From Pomphorhynchus laevis (lineage: Eukaryota; Acanthocephala; Palaeacanthocephala; Echinorhynchida; Pomphorhynchidae), in the NCBI GenBank assembly GCA_012934845.2, contig WNNJ02002075.1, positions 1 through 64,000 of the forward strand: 64,000 nucleotides of DNA, in the 5' to 3' direction. A model generated the notes under the pieces. The model did no database searches and was not told the origin of the DNA. It was given only the letters and a program-made list of their open reading frames with translations. The first letter of the stretch is position 1. The number at the start of each line of letters is the position of its first letter. Made by a program: the position numbers and the translations under genes. Below are positions 45,301 to 54,560 of this stretch, piece after piece.

Positions 45301-46571
45301 TGATCTTGATCAACGTTACTATTAATAATTATATTTTGTAAAAACACGTTTACAATAACCCTATAACTTATTATCTAAGTTAATGGAATTGAATAAACTA
45401 ATAAATATATTCATTTACTAAACAAAAGTATCAAGTTATAATCTCTATATTTAAGTTATTATTCAATAATAACTTTAAATGTTTGTAAAGATTTAAATAT
45501 TTGTAATTTATGTCTCTAAAATGTGTTAGAATATATCCCCAATGCATTTACAGGTTCTAGCCCCTCCTTTAAGAGTTAATATCAACGATGTGCCGTTATT
45601 TTGTCGAAATTCCGTATAAATATCTTCGTACGCGTCAATACTACAACATGTTTTCTTGCCAAATAGCCATTCGGCTAGTATTGTGCTTTCGATATTAAAT
45701 GAATTAGGCTTCACGGCTCTATTCTGGCAGCTACCTTGACATTTCGTTATCGGAATCACTGTAGGCGCAACTAACGTATGTAAACCGAATGCCGATCTGT
45801 GAAGAAATTTACTTACAGGACAGCAATTTTTACCATCGTCACTAGCACAAAGCAGCTGATTATAGGCATTTCTGTACTGCAGGAATTCAGTTAGGGAAAA
45901 GTACTGATCTTCCTTAGGCTTCGGTCTTATTTGAGCAGCAGCGGCGAAACCTCTAAATTGGTGAAGTTGATACATGAGTGGATAGCCTATTTGACGATGT
46001 ATATTGTGAAGACGTATATATCTATCCTCTGGTAGTTTACCCACATAATGCACAATTATCATTTACGCGTTCGTGTAATGTTGAACATGGGTAAGTGTTT
46101 TTGATCGCATCGTTTCGACATATATGTATTATTTTAAACAATCGACATACATATATCCTTTGAGCATTCTGTTTCTCTGTGCACAGTTATCCTTACACTA
46201 TCAATTAATGTCAAATTACCTACTTCAGAAAGCGACTGATCGAACTCGACTGAGAAGTGGCTTTCGCATTTTTCATATTCACAGCTGCCGTACTCGAGAC
46301 TCGACACCAAAGGAACTTCTACCACAGTTTTTAAATGAACCCGGATTATCATATTAAGCACAATAAATAAAATTGCTTTAACAATCGCTTGACTAGCTAA
46401 AAATAAAATTTACCTCTTTTATTACATTAGCATATTTTACAGCATCAAAATTCATTTTTATTTGAAGTTATACCATATCAGTATTTGTTCAAATTCAAAC
46501 TTACCTTCTGTAGTTTTCTCGGACACAGGAACCTCTGCACTTAAACCCACCAGAAGAAAGAAGACTAGCAT
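39347..46571 (-). CDS. TGF-beta superfamily ligand (nine-Cys, activin-like), proposed exons 46571-46505, 46396-46151, 39858-39347
   Basis: Exon 1 encodes a signal peptide, MLVFFLLVGLSAEVPV, and ends at GTAAGT in phase 1. Exon 2 follows acceptor ATTTTTAG after 108 bp, in phase, and ends at GTATGT in phase 1. Exon 3 of the distal duplicate follows TATGTAG in phase. The product would be 274 residues. The C-terminal domain has the knot spacing C-x6-CC, 26 residues, CQGSC, 25 residues, CC, 30 residues, CKC, with LVAP before CxGxC and CCSIDAYEDIY after. The propeptide is short and no RXXR site is obvious. It is a secreted ligand for Ser/Thr kinase receptors by family. The intron between exons 2 and 3 would hold the duplicate exon and the LINEs. 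Divergent: the conserved Trp residues of the finger are missing. Family call firm, subtype not. Confidence 0.7.
39985..40870 (+). mobile_element. LINE family Z, truncated 3' copy inside the TGF-beta locus
   Basis: The frame 40006-40452 reads GVPQGSPLSPILYLAAS, then LVVYADDTTALFSGRR and LILNSSKSQVV, i.e. RT motifs B, C and D of a jockey/I-like LINE. The tail after 40740 is non-coding. The copy is 5'-truncated within RT. Its left end falls at the exon 2/intron junction of the distal TGF-beta duplicate. Confidence 0.75.
40985..44725 (+). mobile_element. LINE family Z, longer copy (ORF1, APE endonuclease, RT), decayed
   Basis: ORF1 remains at 40985-41443 (RQNLFNIFLRDFTNQFNKRI, GLPIPVAFCSAPMD). 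Endonuclease words follow near 42544-42700 (DILLGDFNDRTGRWI). RT spans 42830-44504, with SPLSLILYLAASIEF (motif B) and LVVYADDTTSLFSGRRC (motif C). A duplicate-rich 3' tail ends near 44720, where the TGF-beta sequence resumes. Multiple frame breaks. The same family recurs at 62090-64000. Confidence 0.8.
44726..44857 (-). pseudogene. truncated exon 2 duplicate of the TGF-beta-like gene (distal unit)
   Basis: Matches 46160-46286 almost base for base (CTTCAGAAAGCGACTGATCG). It is cut on the left by the LINE and on the right by the tandem duplication junction, where CACAGCT meets the gene's 3' flank near 44855. It lacks the exon's acceptor, so it cannot be spliced in normally. Confidence 0.8.
44858..46286 (-). 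repeat. proximal unit of the tandem duplication covering the TGF-beta-like 3' exons
   Basis: This about 1.43-kb unit repeats 38800-39975 plus 44726-44857: the 3' flank, exon 3, the short intron and the 3' part of exon 2. Nucleotide identity is very high through coding and non-coding parts (the proximal unit also has an extra AT segment near 44975-45100), so the duplication is recent. Confidence 0.85.
45526..46046 (-). pseudogene. proximal copy of TGF-beta-like exon 3 with altered splice acceptor
   Basis: The mature-domain frame is open to the stop at 45526 with few amino-acid changes (for example YRNAYN for YKNASN) and one in-frame extra codon (FGKKTCC for FGKTCC). The acceptor used by the distal copy (TATGTAG) is TATGTGG here. 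Upstream of that point the two copies differ by two single-base deletions, while downstream only a 3-base difference occurs. That fits intron then exon. It may be spliced through another site or be skipped. Confidence 0.6.
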
Positions 46572-47547
46572 TTTTAACTTAAACTTCGTTAGCGTTTGAA
46601 TATTGGAGTACTATAAATGAATACTGGAGTACTATCACTTCCTAATTTTGTACACTTGTGGTGGAAACAAATTTTGTTCACAATTTTAAATGGTAATGTC
46701 GGATTGTTAGTACTTTGATGTGTGTATTAAAGGATAGCGTCATATTGTGACAATAACCGGTATGTAGTTGTAATGCATTGTTTGTTCATTATACAAATAT
46801 ATACCGAACAGCTTCAATAAAAAACACGTTATAGAAACAAGTTATATGGAAATACTTTAAGTAAATTTCTTAATATTGGCACCAAATTGATGGTTAACGG
46901 CATTCGGGTAGTTTGGATATTAATGGATTAAATCATAAAACACATTTAATTATTATCGTTTTTAGATGAAGAATTTGAAATTGGAATTAGTAAATTACTG
47001 TCATATATCATCGTTCTATTTTAGCACAAACAGTTACTTGCAACAAAATAATAGTTTTACTTAAAACGAAATAATTATTAAACTACTATAACTATAACGA
47101 TCCAAATTAGTATTCTCTTTTGATAATAAAAGAATAAAATGTAACTAATCTTGATATTATTATCCCAAATATTTTTCTTTACTTTTGATGCTGACTAATA
47201 TTAGCAGCTTCAATATTTAAATTGCAATACTTTTTAATTTATATTGTAAATTTACTAATAAATAAACCAGTAATTTCTTAATAATTAATTAATAAAATTT
47301 CTCAATAATGTCATATATTCATTTATAGAATATATTCATCCATCGATTTTCAAATGTACACACCAACTAAGAGTTATTGATTACTCAAAGTAATCTAAAT
47401 TAAATCCAGACTTATGGTTAATTAATTTATTAATAATTAATTAATAATTAATACATTATTCTAGAGATAATTACATGGCAGTAATCATAGATATTAGAAC
47501 TTTTAATTGTAATATGATAGCTTTTATTTAGAAAGTTCGAAGGGATC
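46572..47547. other. upstream flank of the TGF-beta-like gene, AT-rich
   Basis: TTCATTTATAG-type repeats (GGAGTACTATxA twice near 46604-46637) lie just upstream of the signal-peptide exon. No other gene seen. An AATAAA on the minus strand at 47528-47523 serves the next gene. Confidence 0.45.
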
Positions 47548-47766
47548 TTAACTTTCTGAAATAAAATATTTTAGAACTAGTGAATTATAAGGCATGTCAA
47601 TTATGTTACTTGCAGTATTGCATCCTCTTATGCATTGCAGTAATGATGTCGTAAGGGGGCCGTCTATAGGTTTCCTTTTGCAGCTAGCAGTGGAGAGAAT
47701 CCTACCACTGATGAGATGCAATAATGATGAGATGACAATCATTAGGGCGACTTGCTTCAACTTCAT
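47548..47766 (-). CDS. small secreted peptide precursor, 72 residues
   Basis: From ATG at 47766: MKLKQVALMIVISSLLHLIS is a good signal peptide. The remaining ~50 residues hold three Cys (SCKRKP, LLQCIRGC). The stop at 47550-47548 is followed 20 bp later by AATAAA. A diverged relative of the first 30 codons lies at 50150. I cannot name the family; it could be a neuropeptide-like, toxin-like or immune peptide. Splicing at a GTAACA after CNTA is possible but leaves no sensible second exon. Confidence 0.45.
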   Translation of the reverse strand: MKLKQVALMIVISSLLHLISGRILSTASCKRKPIDGPLTTSLLQCIRGCNTASNIIDMPYNSLVLKYFISES

Positions 47767-47847
47767 TTGAAGTCCCCGACAATTATATAGGAAATTTTCA
47801 ATAATCCTAGTACTGCGTTGAAATAATCGCAAACTAAGCTGTATTAT

Positions 47848-47955
47848 TTTAAGAGTTTCAATCCGACGTCATTGAAACTCTTTGAATTAAAAAATAAGTG
47901 CAGTTTATTAAATTCCAAACGATAACAGATATGTTATCGTTTGGAATATTATTTG
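47848..47955. repeat. two adjacent short hairpins
   Basis: AAGAGTTTCAAT pairs with ATTGAAACTCTT around a 9-nt loop (about 47850-47883), and ATTCCAAACGATAAC pairs with GTTATCGTTTGGAAT (about 47912-47947). They look like small foldback insertions between an exon-like frame and the peptide gene. Confidence 0.6.
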
Positions 47956-47979
47956 TCATATTATAGTCTTTCACCTCAT

Positions 47980-48074
47980 CAGAACTAAGAAACACCAGGA
48001 AGTCTCGCTCTAACTCAATGATTTCGTCGAAGTCGTCACAATTACGCAATCCATTGAAAAATGCTTTCCTGCAA
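47980..48074 (-). CDS. exon-like frame, unassigned
   Basis: After an acceptor TTTATTGCAG the minus strand encodes KAFFNGLRNCDDFDEIIELE then RDFLVFLSSDE and reaches a GTGAAAG donor. The balanced sequence and both splice signals suggest a real internal exon. No upstream or downstream partner could be placed with certainty, and it may belong to the small-peptide family nearby. Confidence 0.3.
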
Positions 48075-48802
48075 TAAAGTCCTTAAATGAATTAATGACT
48101 TAATTGGTGCTAATGAGTATGTAGCTTGACATGCTAATATAACAATTTATTATTTAAATCCAAAATCACATTTATTGAATTATATAAAAAAATAATATTT
48201 TGGAAGCATTCGATATTTAGCGTATGGCTTTAAAGGTCAAACATACTACATGTTGATTTAGACAGCTTTTATTACCTTTTTGTACGATGTAATATTTGAT
48301 TATTCGTTTAGCTTTTAACATCATATTCAAATTCTTGTAAGTTAGGATCTACGATATTTTACGTTTATAAAATAAGCTGATATGTTGTTTTAAGTATTAT
48401 TTTTAATTTTTAAACTTATTTTAGTTAATTGATTTAATTAATTAACTAATTTATTAAGTCATTTTGTATTACTCGCAACCAGCTAATTGTTTATTTCTGG
48501 CGATGTTGCTGATTGTTAATAATAATTTGACACTTTTATAAATTGGAATATTGATTGATTTCCCTTTTTTTGAGAAATTACTAAAAAGCTGCTTTAATAG
48601 ACTGTAGACTTAAGCATTAAATCCCATGTCTAAAAAGAATTGTGTAAGCAATAATAAAAACGGAAAGAGAAAACTAGGAAATGATTAATTAGCAAGGCAA
48701 CAAAAACGTGAAATAAGTTAAAAATCAGGTATATAATGGCAAAAAACGAGCCAGTAAATATAAAACCAATTATCTTCTTTACACTAAATATCTAAATAAC
48801 AT

Positions 48803-51800
48803 CTACACATTCGGTTTGGCACGGAATCGTACACGACGTATTCTGTAGTACGATAACGGTGGCTTTAATTGTCCATTTGTTGTCTGTATATGAGAAATCC
48901 TCGTTTTAGGATTGACATTTTTTATGCTTTGAGCTCTCTGTGACTTATTTTTTTTATCTACGGCTTTGTAATGAACTCTCATGACCCTCGAAGTGTCATG
49001 TTTCTCATCGTTCAATTTATTAAAAAATGATTTTCTTAATGTTTTGTTACAGTTGAGATTTCCGTGCTTACGATGACAAGAACGATATATACCTACATTT
49101 GTTGTAATTGGATGCTTGTTCTCGATCAGTTTATGCTGGCTTATGTTGCTATTTGGCCGCTGTTCGTCGCTTTTGTAACGTGATATATTTTTCTTCGCAA
49201 AGTGGCTTAACATAAAGTAAGATCTATTTAAACTATTGCTTTGAATAATGTTTTTGCTGTGAGAATGCTGCAGATCAGGTTGCTGACTTTGAACAGTTAG
49301 AAATGCAAAGAAATCGGGATGCTTCACCTCATTCCAGTCACTAACATTTACGGCCTGAGCGGAGCAAAACGATCCCATTGATGGGAACCAAGCTACTCTT
49401 AGATGTATTGCAGAATTAGAAAGACCGACATGATCCCATTGCAAATGGCGAGCGGCTACAACCGATCTGTGTCGTTTAAACAAGCAATTGTGGCTGTCTC
49501 TAATTTGCTAGATAAAAAAAATGATTTTCTACTATAATAAATAACAATCTCATACACTAACCTGTCCAATAATGTTTCTGCCACGCACGCATAGCCATCG
49601 ATTTGTGCTAGCCGACTGTATAAATACAAAACCGGGAGCAACAGGAAGAAACCAAAAATCATCTATTTAACAATCAAAATACAATAAAATAGGTATTTTA
49701 GAAATGACACAACTCTGTATATTTTGATAAATTCGTAATTACTTTTACAATATTTTAAACTACTACTGGGGCTCACTATATTTGGTCGAATAAATGAACA
49801 TTTGATAGCTACTGTTTGCAACCTAAGGAAACAGGTGATATGTACGAATAATTCATGAAATAATCTAAAATAGAAAATGCTAAATTTGAGGCTCTACCAG
49901 AAGTAAGACGCAATGCAAAGTCATTTTAAAATTTATGCGAATAATAAATTCATATGTCTAAAGTTTTGTGATCCATTTTTTTCAGTAACGATCCTATCAA
50001 ATGTTTGTGCGTCGCTACTCTACCTTTAATATAAAGTTATAATATTCTTTAAATTCACTTGAATTGTTCATTTCTACATCGTTTAGTGTCCCATCCAAAG
50101 ATGTGTAATAACGAAATGTCAGTAATAAATATTGCTCGTTTCAATTTCATGTGGCGTCTACCATAATGCAACATTAAGAATCCATCAAAAAATATTAAAT
50201 CGATTATTTTGCAGATGTTGGCATTATGATTTTGCACGTAATAGCGTGCTTAGACACAGTTTGTAAAATGTGTGCAAGGTATGTGACTTGCAATATCGAG
50301 GTCGGTTGAGCCATTAGGTGGGCGCTGAGTATCACACTGATTATTTTCCCATATATTCCTATGCTATGGTTCAATCATTCCTTTACAAACATGTAATTAT
50401 TTATCGTTTGACTGCTTTTCAAGTAATTTTATTTTTAGTCGATATATAACGTTATTTATTTTTTGTGAACTATCAAAAAAAAACAAAATTATTTCAACTT
50501 CAACAAATTTCAGTAACTTACTAATATTTATCAAACATTTTCTAAATTTTACTTGATTGCATCTACGAGCTGAAATTCTTCTGGTTATGGCACTACACTA
50601 AACTCACAGGTATTGTTCCTATTTTTAATACAGCAGGACGCTACTAATCAGCCTGGGTGGGGCTCATCAGCTGCTGACCCAGACCTACATTACACGTTTC
50701 GACCCTTATTATCTGCTTCGTACACGACTGGCTGCTCCAGTGGTGTTGATATACATTTATGTATATTACTTTTGGTAGGTGATTAAAGATCTATTAGAAA
50801 CCCACCCTAGTTATGTGATCCGCTAACCGGATCACTGTTTTTCATGATGCCGCTTGTAATGACTGTTTTTAATTTAACTTAAATGCATCTGTGAGGTGAA
50901 ATTCTTCTGATTGTGGAACGACAATATCATTACATGTTTAGTTCATATTCTTGATACAGTGATCTGGCTAGCGGATCACACACATATGGTTCAAGATAAA
51001 TAGATATGTGAAAAGTAATTCTTGAAGAAATAATCAATGTAAATTGATAAAAATACGATATATAATAGAATATTAAAATACGCTTGATTGCATCTTTGAG
51101 CTGAAATTATTCTGGTTGTAACACGGCATTATCATCACAGGTATTGTTCCTATTCTTGATACAACAAGAAACTACTAATAAGCCTGGGTGGGTCTCATCA
51201 GCTGCTGACCCAGACCTACATTCCACGTGTCAACCTTTATTATCTGCAGTCTCCTAACACTGGTGGTTATCGGATTTAAACTCGGGACGTCTGCATCGCG
51301 ATTCAACGTTACATCCACTGGGCTGGATGCAACAAGAAGCTACTTATTAGTAGCTTTTTGATACAACAAGAAGCTACTAATAAGCCTGGGTGGGTCTCAT
51401 CAGCTGCTGACCCAGACCTACATTCCACGTGTCAACCTTTATTATCTGCAGTCTCCTAACACTGGTGGTTATCGGATTTAAACTCGGGACGTCTGCATCA
51501 CGATTCAACGTTACATCCACTGGGCTGGATGCAACAAGAAGCTACTTATTAGTAGCTTTTTGATACAACAAGAAACTACTAATAAGCCTGGGTGGGTCTC
51601 ATCAGCTGCTGACACAGACCTACATTCCACGTGTCAACCTTTATTATCTGCATGCTCCCAACACTGGTGGTTATCGGATTTGAACTCGGGACGTCGGCAT
51701 CGCGATTCAACGTTACATCCACTGGGCTGGCTGCTCCAGTGTAGACATACATTTCTGTATATTTTTATCTTATTTTTCGTATATTATTTTTCTTTATATT

Positions 51801-53526
51801 ATTTTTCTGTATAATGTACAAAAATGTACACCATTTGATAATAAAATTATACCTATATTACATTGGAATCCTAAATTACACAAAAACCGAATAAAACCTA
51901 GGTTCATATGTAGTGTTTTTGAATACACTTTAAACTTCTTTCTGTTTATATGAATAAACGGCTTAAAGTAATTAAAACACTTTCTAAATTAGATAGTTAC
52001 ATAGACAAATAACTGGCACAATAACTTATATATTTATATAATTATTTATTATTTATTCATTTTATTTATCATTTTTTAATTTATAAATATAAAATATGGA
52101 GACTAAGTTATCTGATCTGAATTGTTTGTCAGATTCTTCCAATAATATCGTGGTAGATACTAAATTTAGTAGAAACGAGCGTGCTGGCCATCGATAAATT
52201 ACTAAAAGATTGTGACCTAACGATAACATTACAGCGATTCATAGAGGACTGTGATACTGCAAGTTAAGCAAGACTCACAGCAATATGTTGACGTACATTT
52301 ATGTTATATCTCAGCAAATATCAACACATTTCGTAGTGGTAATATCACCATCTTGCCCGTACAAAATAATAAATTAAAAATAAAAATATTATTAGTAAAG
52401 TCTTCATATTTCATTGTTATTTCCAAATTAAGTAAAAGAACCCTGATGACTGTCATTTTGCTATTAAAATTATTGAAATACTCTGCAGTGCTAGCTACAG
52501 AAAGATACCCTGTAACAAATGTAGTCTCCCTGCTGGCTGCAGGCGCTTGCTGAGTCCATTTCAGCAGCCAGCAGCATTCACAGTATGTTCTAATGATGGT
52601 CGTAATATCTGCGAAACGATATCCATTATGATTTTCGTTTCTCTTTAATTTGATGTCTATCACAATGAAATATATGAAAAAATTCTGTAAAGAGTTTAAT
52701 TTTAATTTATTATGGAAGTTTAAAATCGAAATATTTAATTACCAAGAATGCACAAAATTGTTTCAAATGAGATGTACCAACTTAACTGATCATACAATCA
52801 ATAACAAAGTCTATGGATATATTGGTTACACTACTCATAAGCTATCGAAGATGATGGAACAACATTATGACGATATTCAAAAGAAGAATTAGGCATTAAA
52901 ACCTAGATACAATGGATTTGCAAGAACGCTAGTATTTTCTAATACCCACATCAACTGTATTCTTGACTTCTCATTCTAATTTTGATAACTGTTTCATATT
53001 GTTCTGACGATGATAAAGGGAACTTAAAAGTCCATTCTCAAAATGTCAACTTAAACAACTGGATTACTCAAATATCTTTACGCTAATTCCACGTTTAACC
53101 ATTTTACCAACTTTATCAATGTTATATTATTTTTATATTATCTTCATCAACTTTATCTCATGTTATAACAAATGCCTTACCGTCTGTAATACTAAAATTC
53201 GTTTTCGGAAGTTCAGCTCTCCTGCCATATACAAATCCATTTGAATCCATTTTTAATTTACATTGGCTTCTTCCGACAATTTGATACATGCGATTTAATT
53301 TAGTATTCACGGACTCGTGTCTTTTGTCAAATCTGTCCTTGTTTATTTGACCATACATGGATGATGAACTGTATTTGAACTTATTGACTTGCGAAGGACG
53401 TCCGACAATCTTTTTGATAGGACGATTTTCTGAATATGGTACAGTTGACAAAAACATTACAAAGACCCAATAAGTAACGGATAACTTCAATAGAGATTCA
53501 ACTCGAGAGAACAGCGAAATTTTCAT
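48803..53526 (-). CDS. FGF-like growth factor, three exons (53526-53181, 49662-49562, 49507-48803)
   Basis: Exon 1 starts with MKISLFSRVESLL…YWVFVMFLSTV (signal sequence) and reaches YQIVGRSQCKLKMDSNGFVY, the first strands of an FGF beta-trefoil. It ends at GTAAGG in phase 1. Exon 2 is 101 bp and encodes DFWFLPVAPGFVFIQSASTN then RWLCVRGRNIIGQ, matching the FGF V.I.g..s.ryLcM…G.l segment. Exon 3 follows a 54-bp intron in phase 0 with NCLFKRH (FGF C.F.e) and a long basic tail. The total is 383 residues. A 101-bp middle exon with phases 1 and 0 resembles the roughly 104-bp core exon of animal FGF genes as I recall it. It is a secreted ligand for FGF receptors by family. The later trefoil strands in exon 3 are hard to align, so orthology to branchless, pyramus or thisbe is open. 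Intron 1 is about 3.5 kb and contains family C repeats and a PLE relic. Confidence 0.7.
50055..50150 (-). pseudogene. diverged relative of the 47.7-kb secreted peptide, inside the FGF-like intron
   Basis: MKLKRAIFITDISLLHIFGW aligns with MKLKQVALMIVISSLLHLIS (shared MKLK, I, IS, LLH, spacing), and the DNA around it is also similar. The frame stops after 31 codons. It is either a remnant of a duplicated gene or a first exon whose partner is lost. Confidence 0.4.
50550..50760 (-). mobile_element. family C repeat, copy 2 with complete permuted hammerhead-like module (50705-50631)
   Basis: Minus-strand order: GGGUC GAAAC (50705-50697), a 21-nt stem III strand ending CUGGGU, CAGCAG, CUGAUGA, a stem II strand (GCCCC here, GACCC in other copies), a 21-nt stem III strand starting ACCCAG, GUC (50639-50637), CUGCUG (50636-50631). 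Stem I is CAGCAG/CUGCUG, and the two stem III strands have equal length and pair for 4 bp at the base and 9 bp at the tip. All three core boxes are intact. Confidence 0.55.
51063..51181 (-). mobile_element. family C tail segment
   Basis: TTGATTGCATCTxxGAGCTG and CAGGTATTGTTCCTATT match 50560-50635, giving the 3' part of family C on the minus strand. A more diverged one starts at 50880. Confidence 0.6.
51182..51751 (-). mobile_element. three tandem 202-bp units: tRNA-like Pol III head plus hammerhead-like module
   Basis: GCCTGGGTGGGTCTCATCAG starts at 51182, 51384 and 51586, an exact 202-bp period, with very high identity. On the minus strand each unit begins with CCAGCCCAGTGG (A-box-like) and CCCGAGTTxAAATCC (B-box-like; TTCAAATCC in the unit nearest 51680). 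It then carries the family C module with CAGCAG-CUGAUGA-GACCC, where the GAAA and cleavage strands are altered (UUGACAC, CUUCUUG). It reads as a SINE multimer derived from a ribozyme-bearing element. Confidence 0.7.
51752..52559. other. FGF-like intron sequence, AT-rich with a repeat-family relic
   Basis: 52010-52130 carries the AT-rich family seen at 22.2-24.0 kb (GAGACTAAGTTATCTGATCTG). The remainder shows nothing recognisable. Confidence 0.45.
52560..53060 (+). mobile_element. eroded PLE 3' end (GIY-YIG remnant)
   Basis: The 52650-52892 frame ends with VYGYIGYTTHKLSKMMEQHY, resembling the YvG.T…L..R..eH core of GIY-YIG domains. It is followed by a TLVFSNTHINCILDFS-like word that resembles the PLE C-terminus. 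A TGATGG…GCGAAAC word at 52593-52617 may be a degraded hammerhead of the upstream terminal repeat. Confidence 0.35.
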
Positions 53527-54044
53527 GAACACATAGAATTTGTCTACACGATAAGAGCATTATTTGAAAAAGTGTAATTAATGAATAAGTAGCACTCTTC
53601 TTTGGTTTTGGAAGGGCTAAAGTAAAAAAATTAAAAAGAAAATTTAAAAAGCTATTTTTGACGATAATCTTTGCAGCTTCTGCTCTCCAACAAGCATAAG
53701 CGGAAATCAAATATACAAAACTTTTACTTTTATAAAGTTTTGTATGTTTTAATATTAATTATAGTTAAAAGAGAACTATACTAAATATAAACGATATTTT
53801 TAATTTAATTAAATTTGGCTATATATTGACGGTTAATGAGTGCTATTGAAAACAGCTCACCTCTGTAATTTAAAGGCATGACAATAAAACACTTGTATAT
53901 CTTGAACAGGAGATAATATTCAATGAAGAATACGCAATTGATCTTATTTTTTGGAATTTATATATAACTAAATTAGAGTATGCGAAGCTGAGAAAAAGCC
54001 AATTTATTAATTATTTATTAATTAATTTTGATAAGCATTATAAT

Positions 54045-54560
54045 ATCAAAGCTGTCATTTTAAATGTCACCTTTAAAATGTCCATATTACATCGGTCTTG
54101 TTTGTGTATTTATGCAATTGTGTTCATTATTAAATAATCATTTTACTAAATTAAAGACTGAATGAAGCCATTTGCTAAATCGGATTTAATAATTGATATT
54201 ATATCCGATATTAACAGATTAATTTTTTATGGCATAGTAGTGAACCTAATTACTGCACGTAATATAATTTATTTGATATCTTTAGAATGTACGTTTTTTG
54301 GTTCAAAAATTACCAACAGTGAAATATACATATCGGATCGGTAGCTTATGAGCTCTTTTATGTGGTCTACAGTCATTGGATCATAGCAAGAATTAGAAAG
54401 TATTGATTTGTGTCAATAAGTTTAATTTTGAAAAAAAAAGAAAAAATAAATATTATTATTTATTTTGAGAAAGTTATATGAACAAAGCTCAATGAACATG
54501 ATGAAATAATGATAGTATAAAATCATAAAAATGTGTATCATTTAAATGTATCGATATATA
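54045..54560. repeat. left arm of a long-range inverted repeat
   Basis: 54048-54075 (AAAGCTGTCATTTTAAATGTCA) and 54345-54560 recur inverted at 59550-59580 and 59315-59535 (shared CTTATGAGCTCTTT, ATCATAGCAAGAATTAGAAA, AACAAAGCTCAATGAACAT). The left arm holds about 270 bp, including a 60-codon frame, absent from the right arm. Confidence 0.8.

Noticed and set aside
45526-46062. Counting the proximal TGF-beta exon 3 as an independent intact gene
   Set aside because: It has no own signal peptide, its apparent start is an internal codon, and the acceptor AG is changed.
47548-48074. Eclosion hormone gene
   Set aside because: CIRGC and the KAFFNGLRNCDDF exon look faintly similar to eclosion hormone, but the exon order on the strand is wrong and the Cys pattern is incomplete.
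49456-49662. 68-codon frame starting MIFGFFLLLP as a secreted protein
   Set aside because: It is a shifted-frame reading of FGF-like exon 2 and intron 2. The exon frame DFWFLPVAPG is supported by both splice junctions.
53498-53710. 70-codon minus-strand frame upstream of the FGF-like start
   Set aside because: It overlaps the signal-peptide exon in another frame and has no family resemblance.
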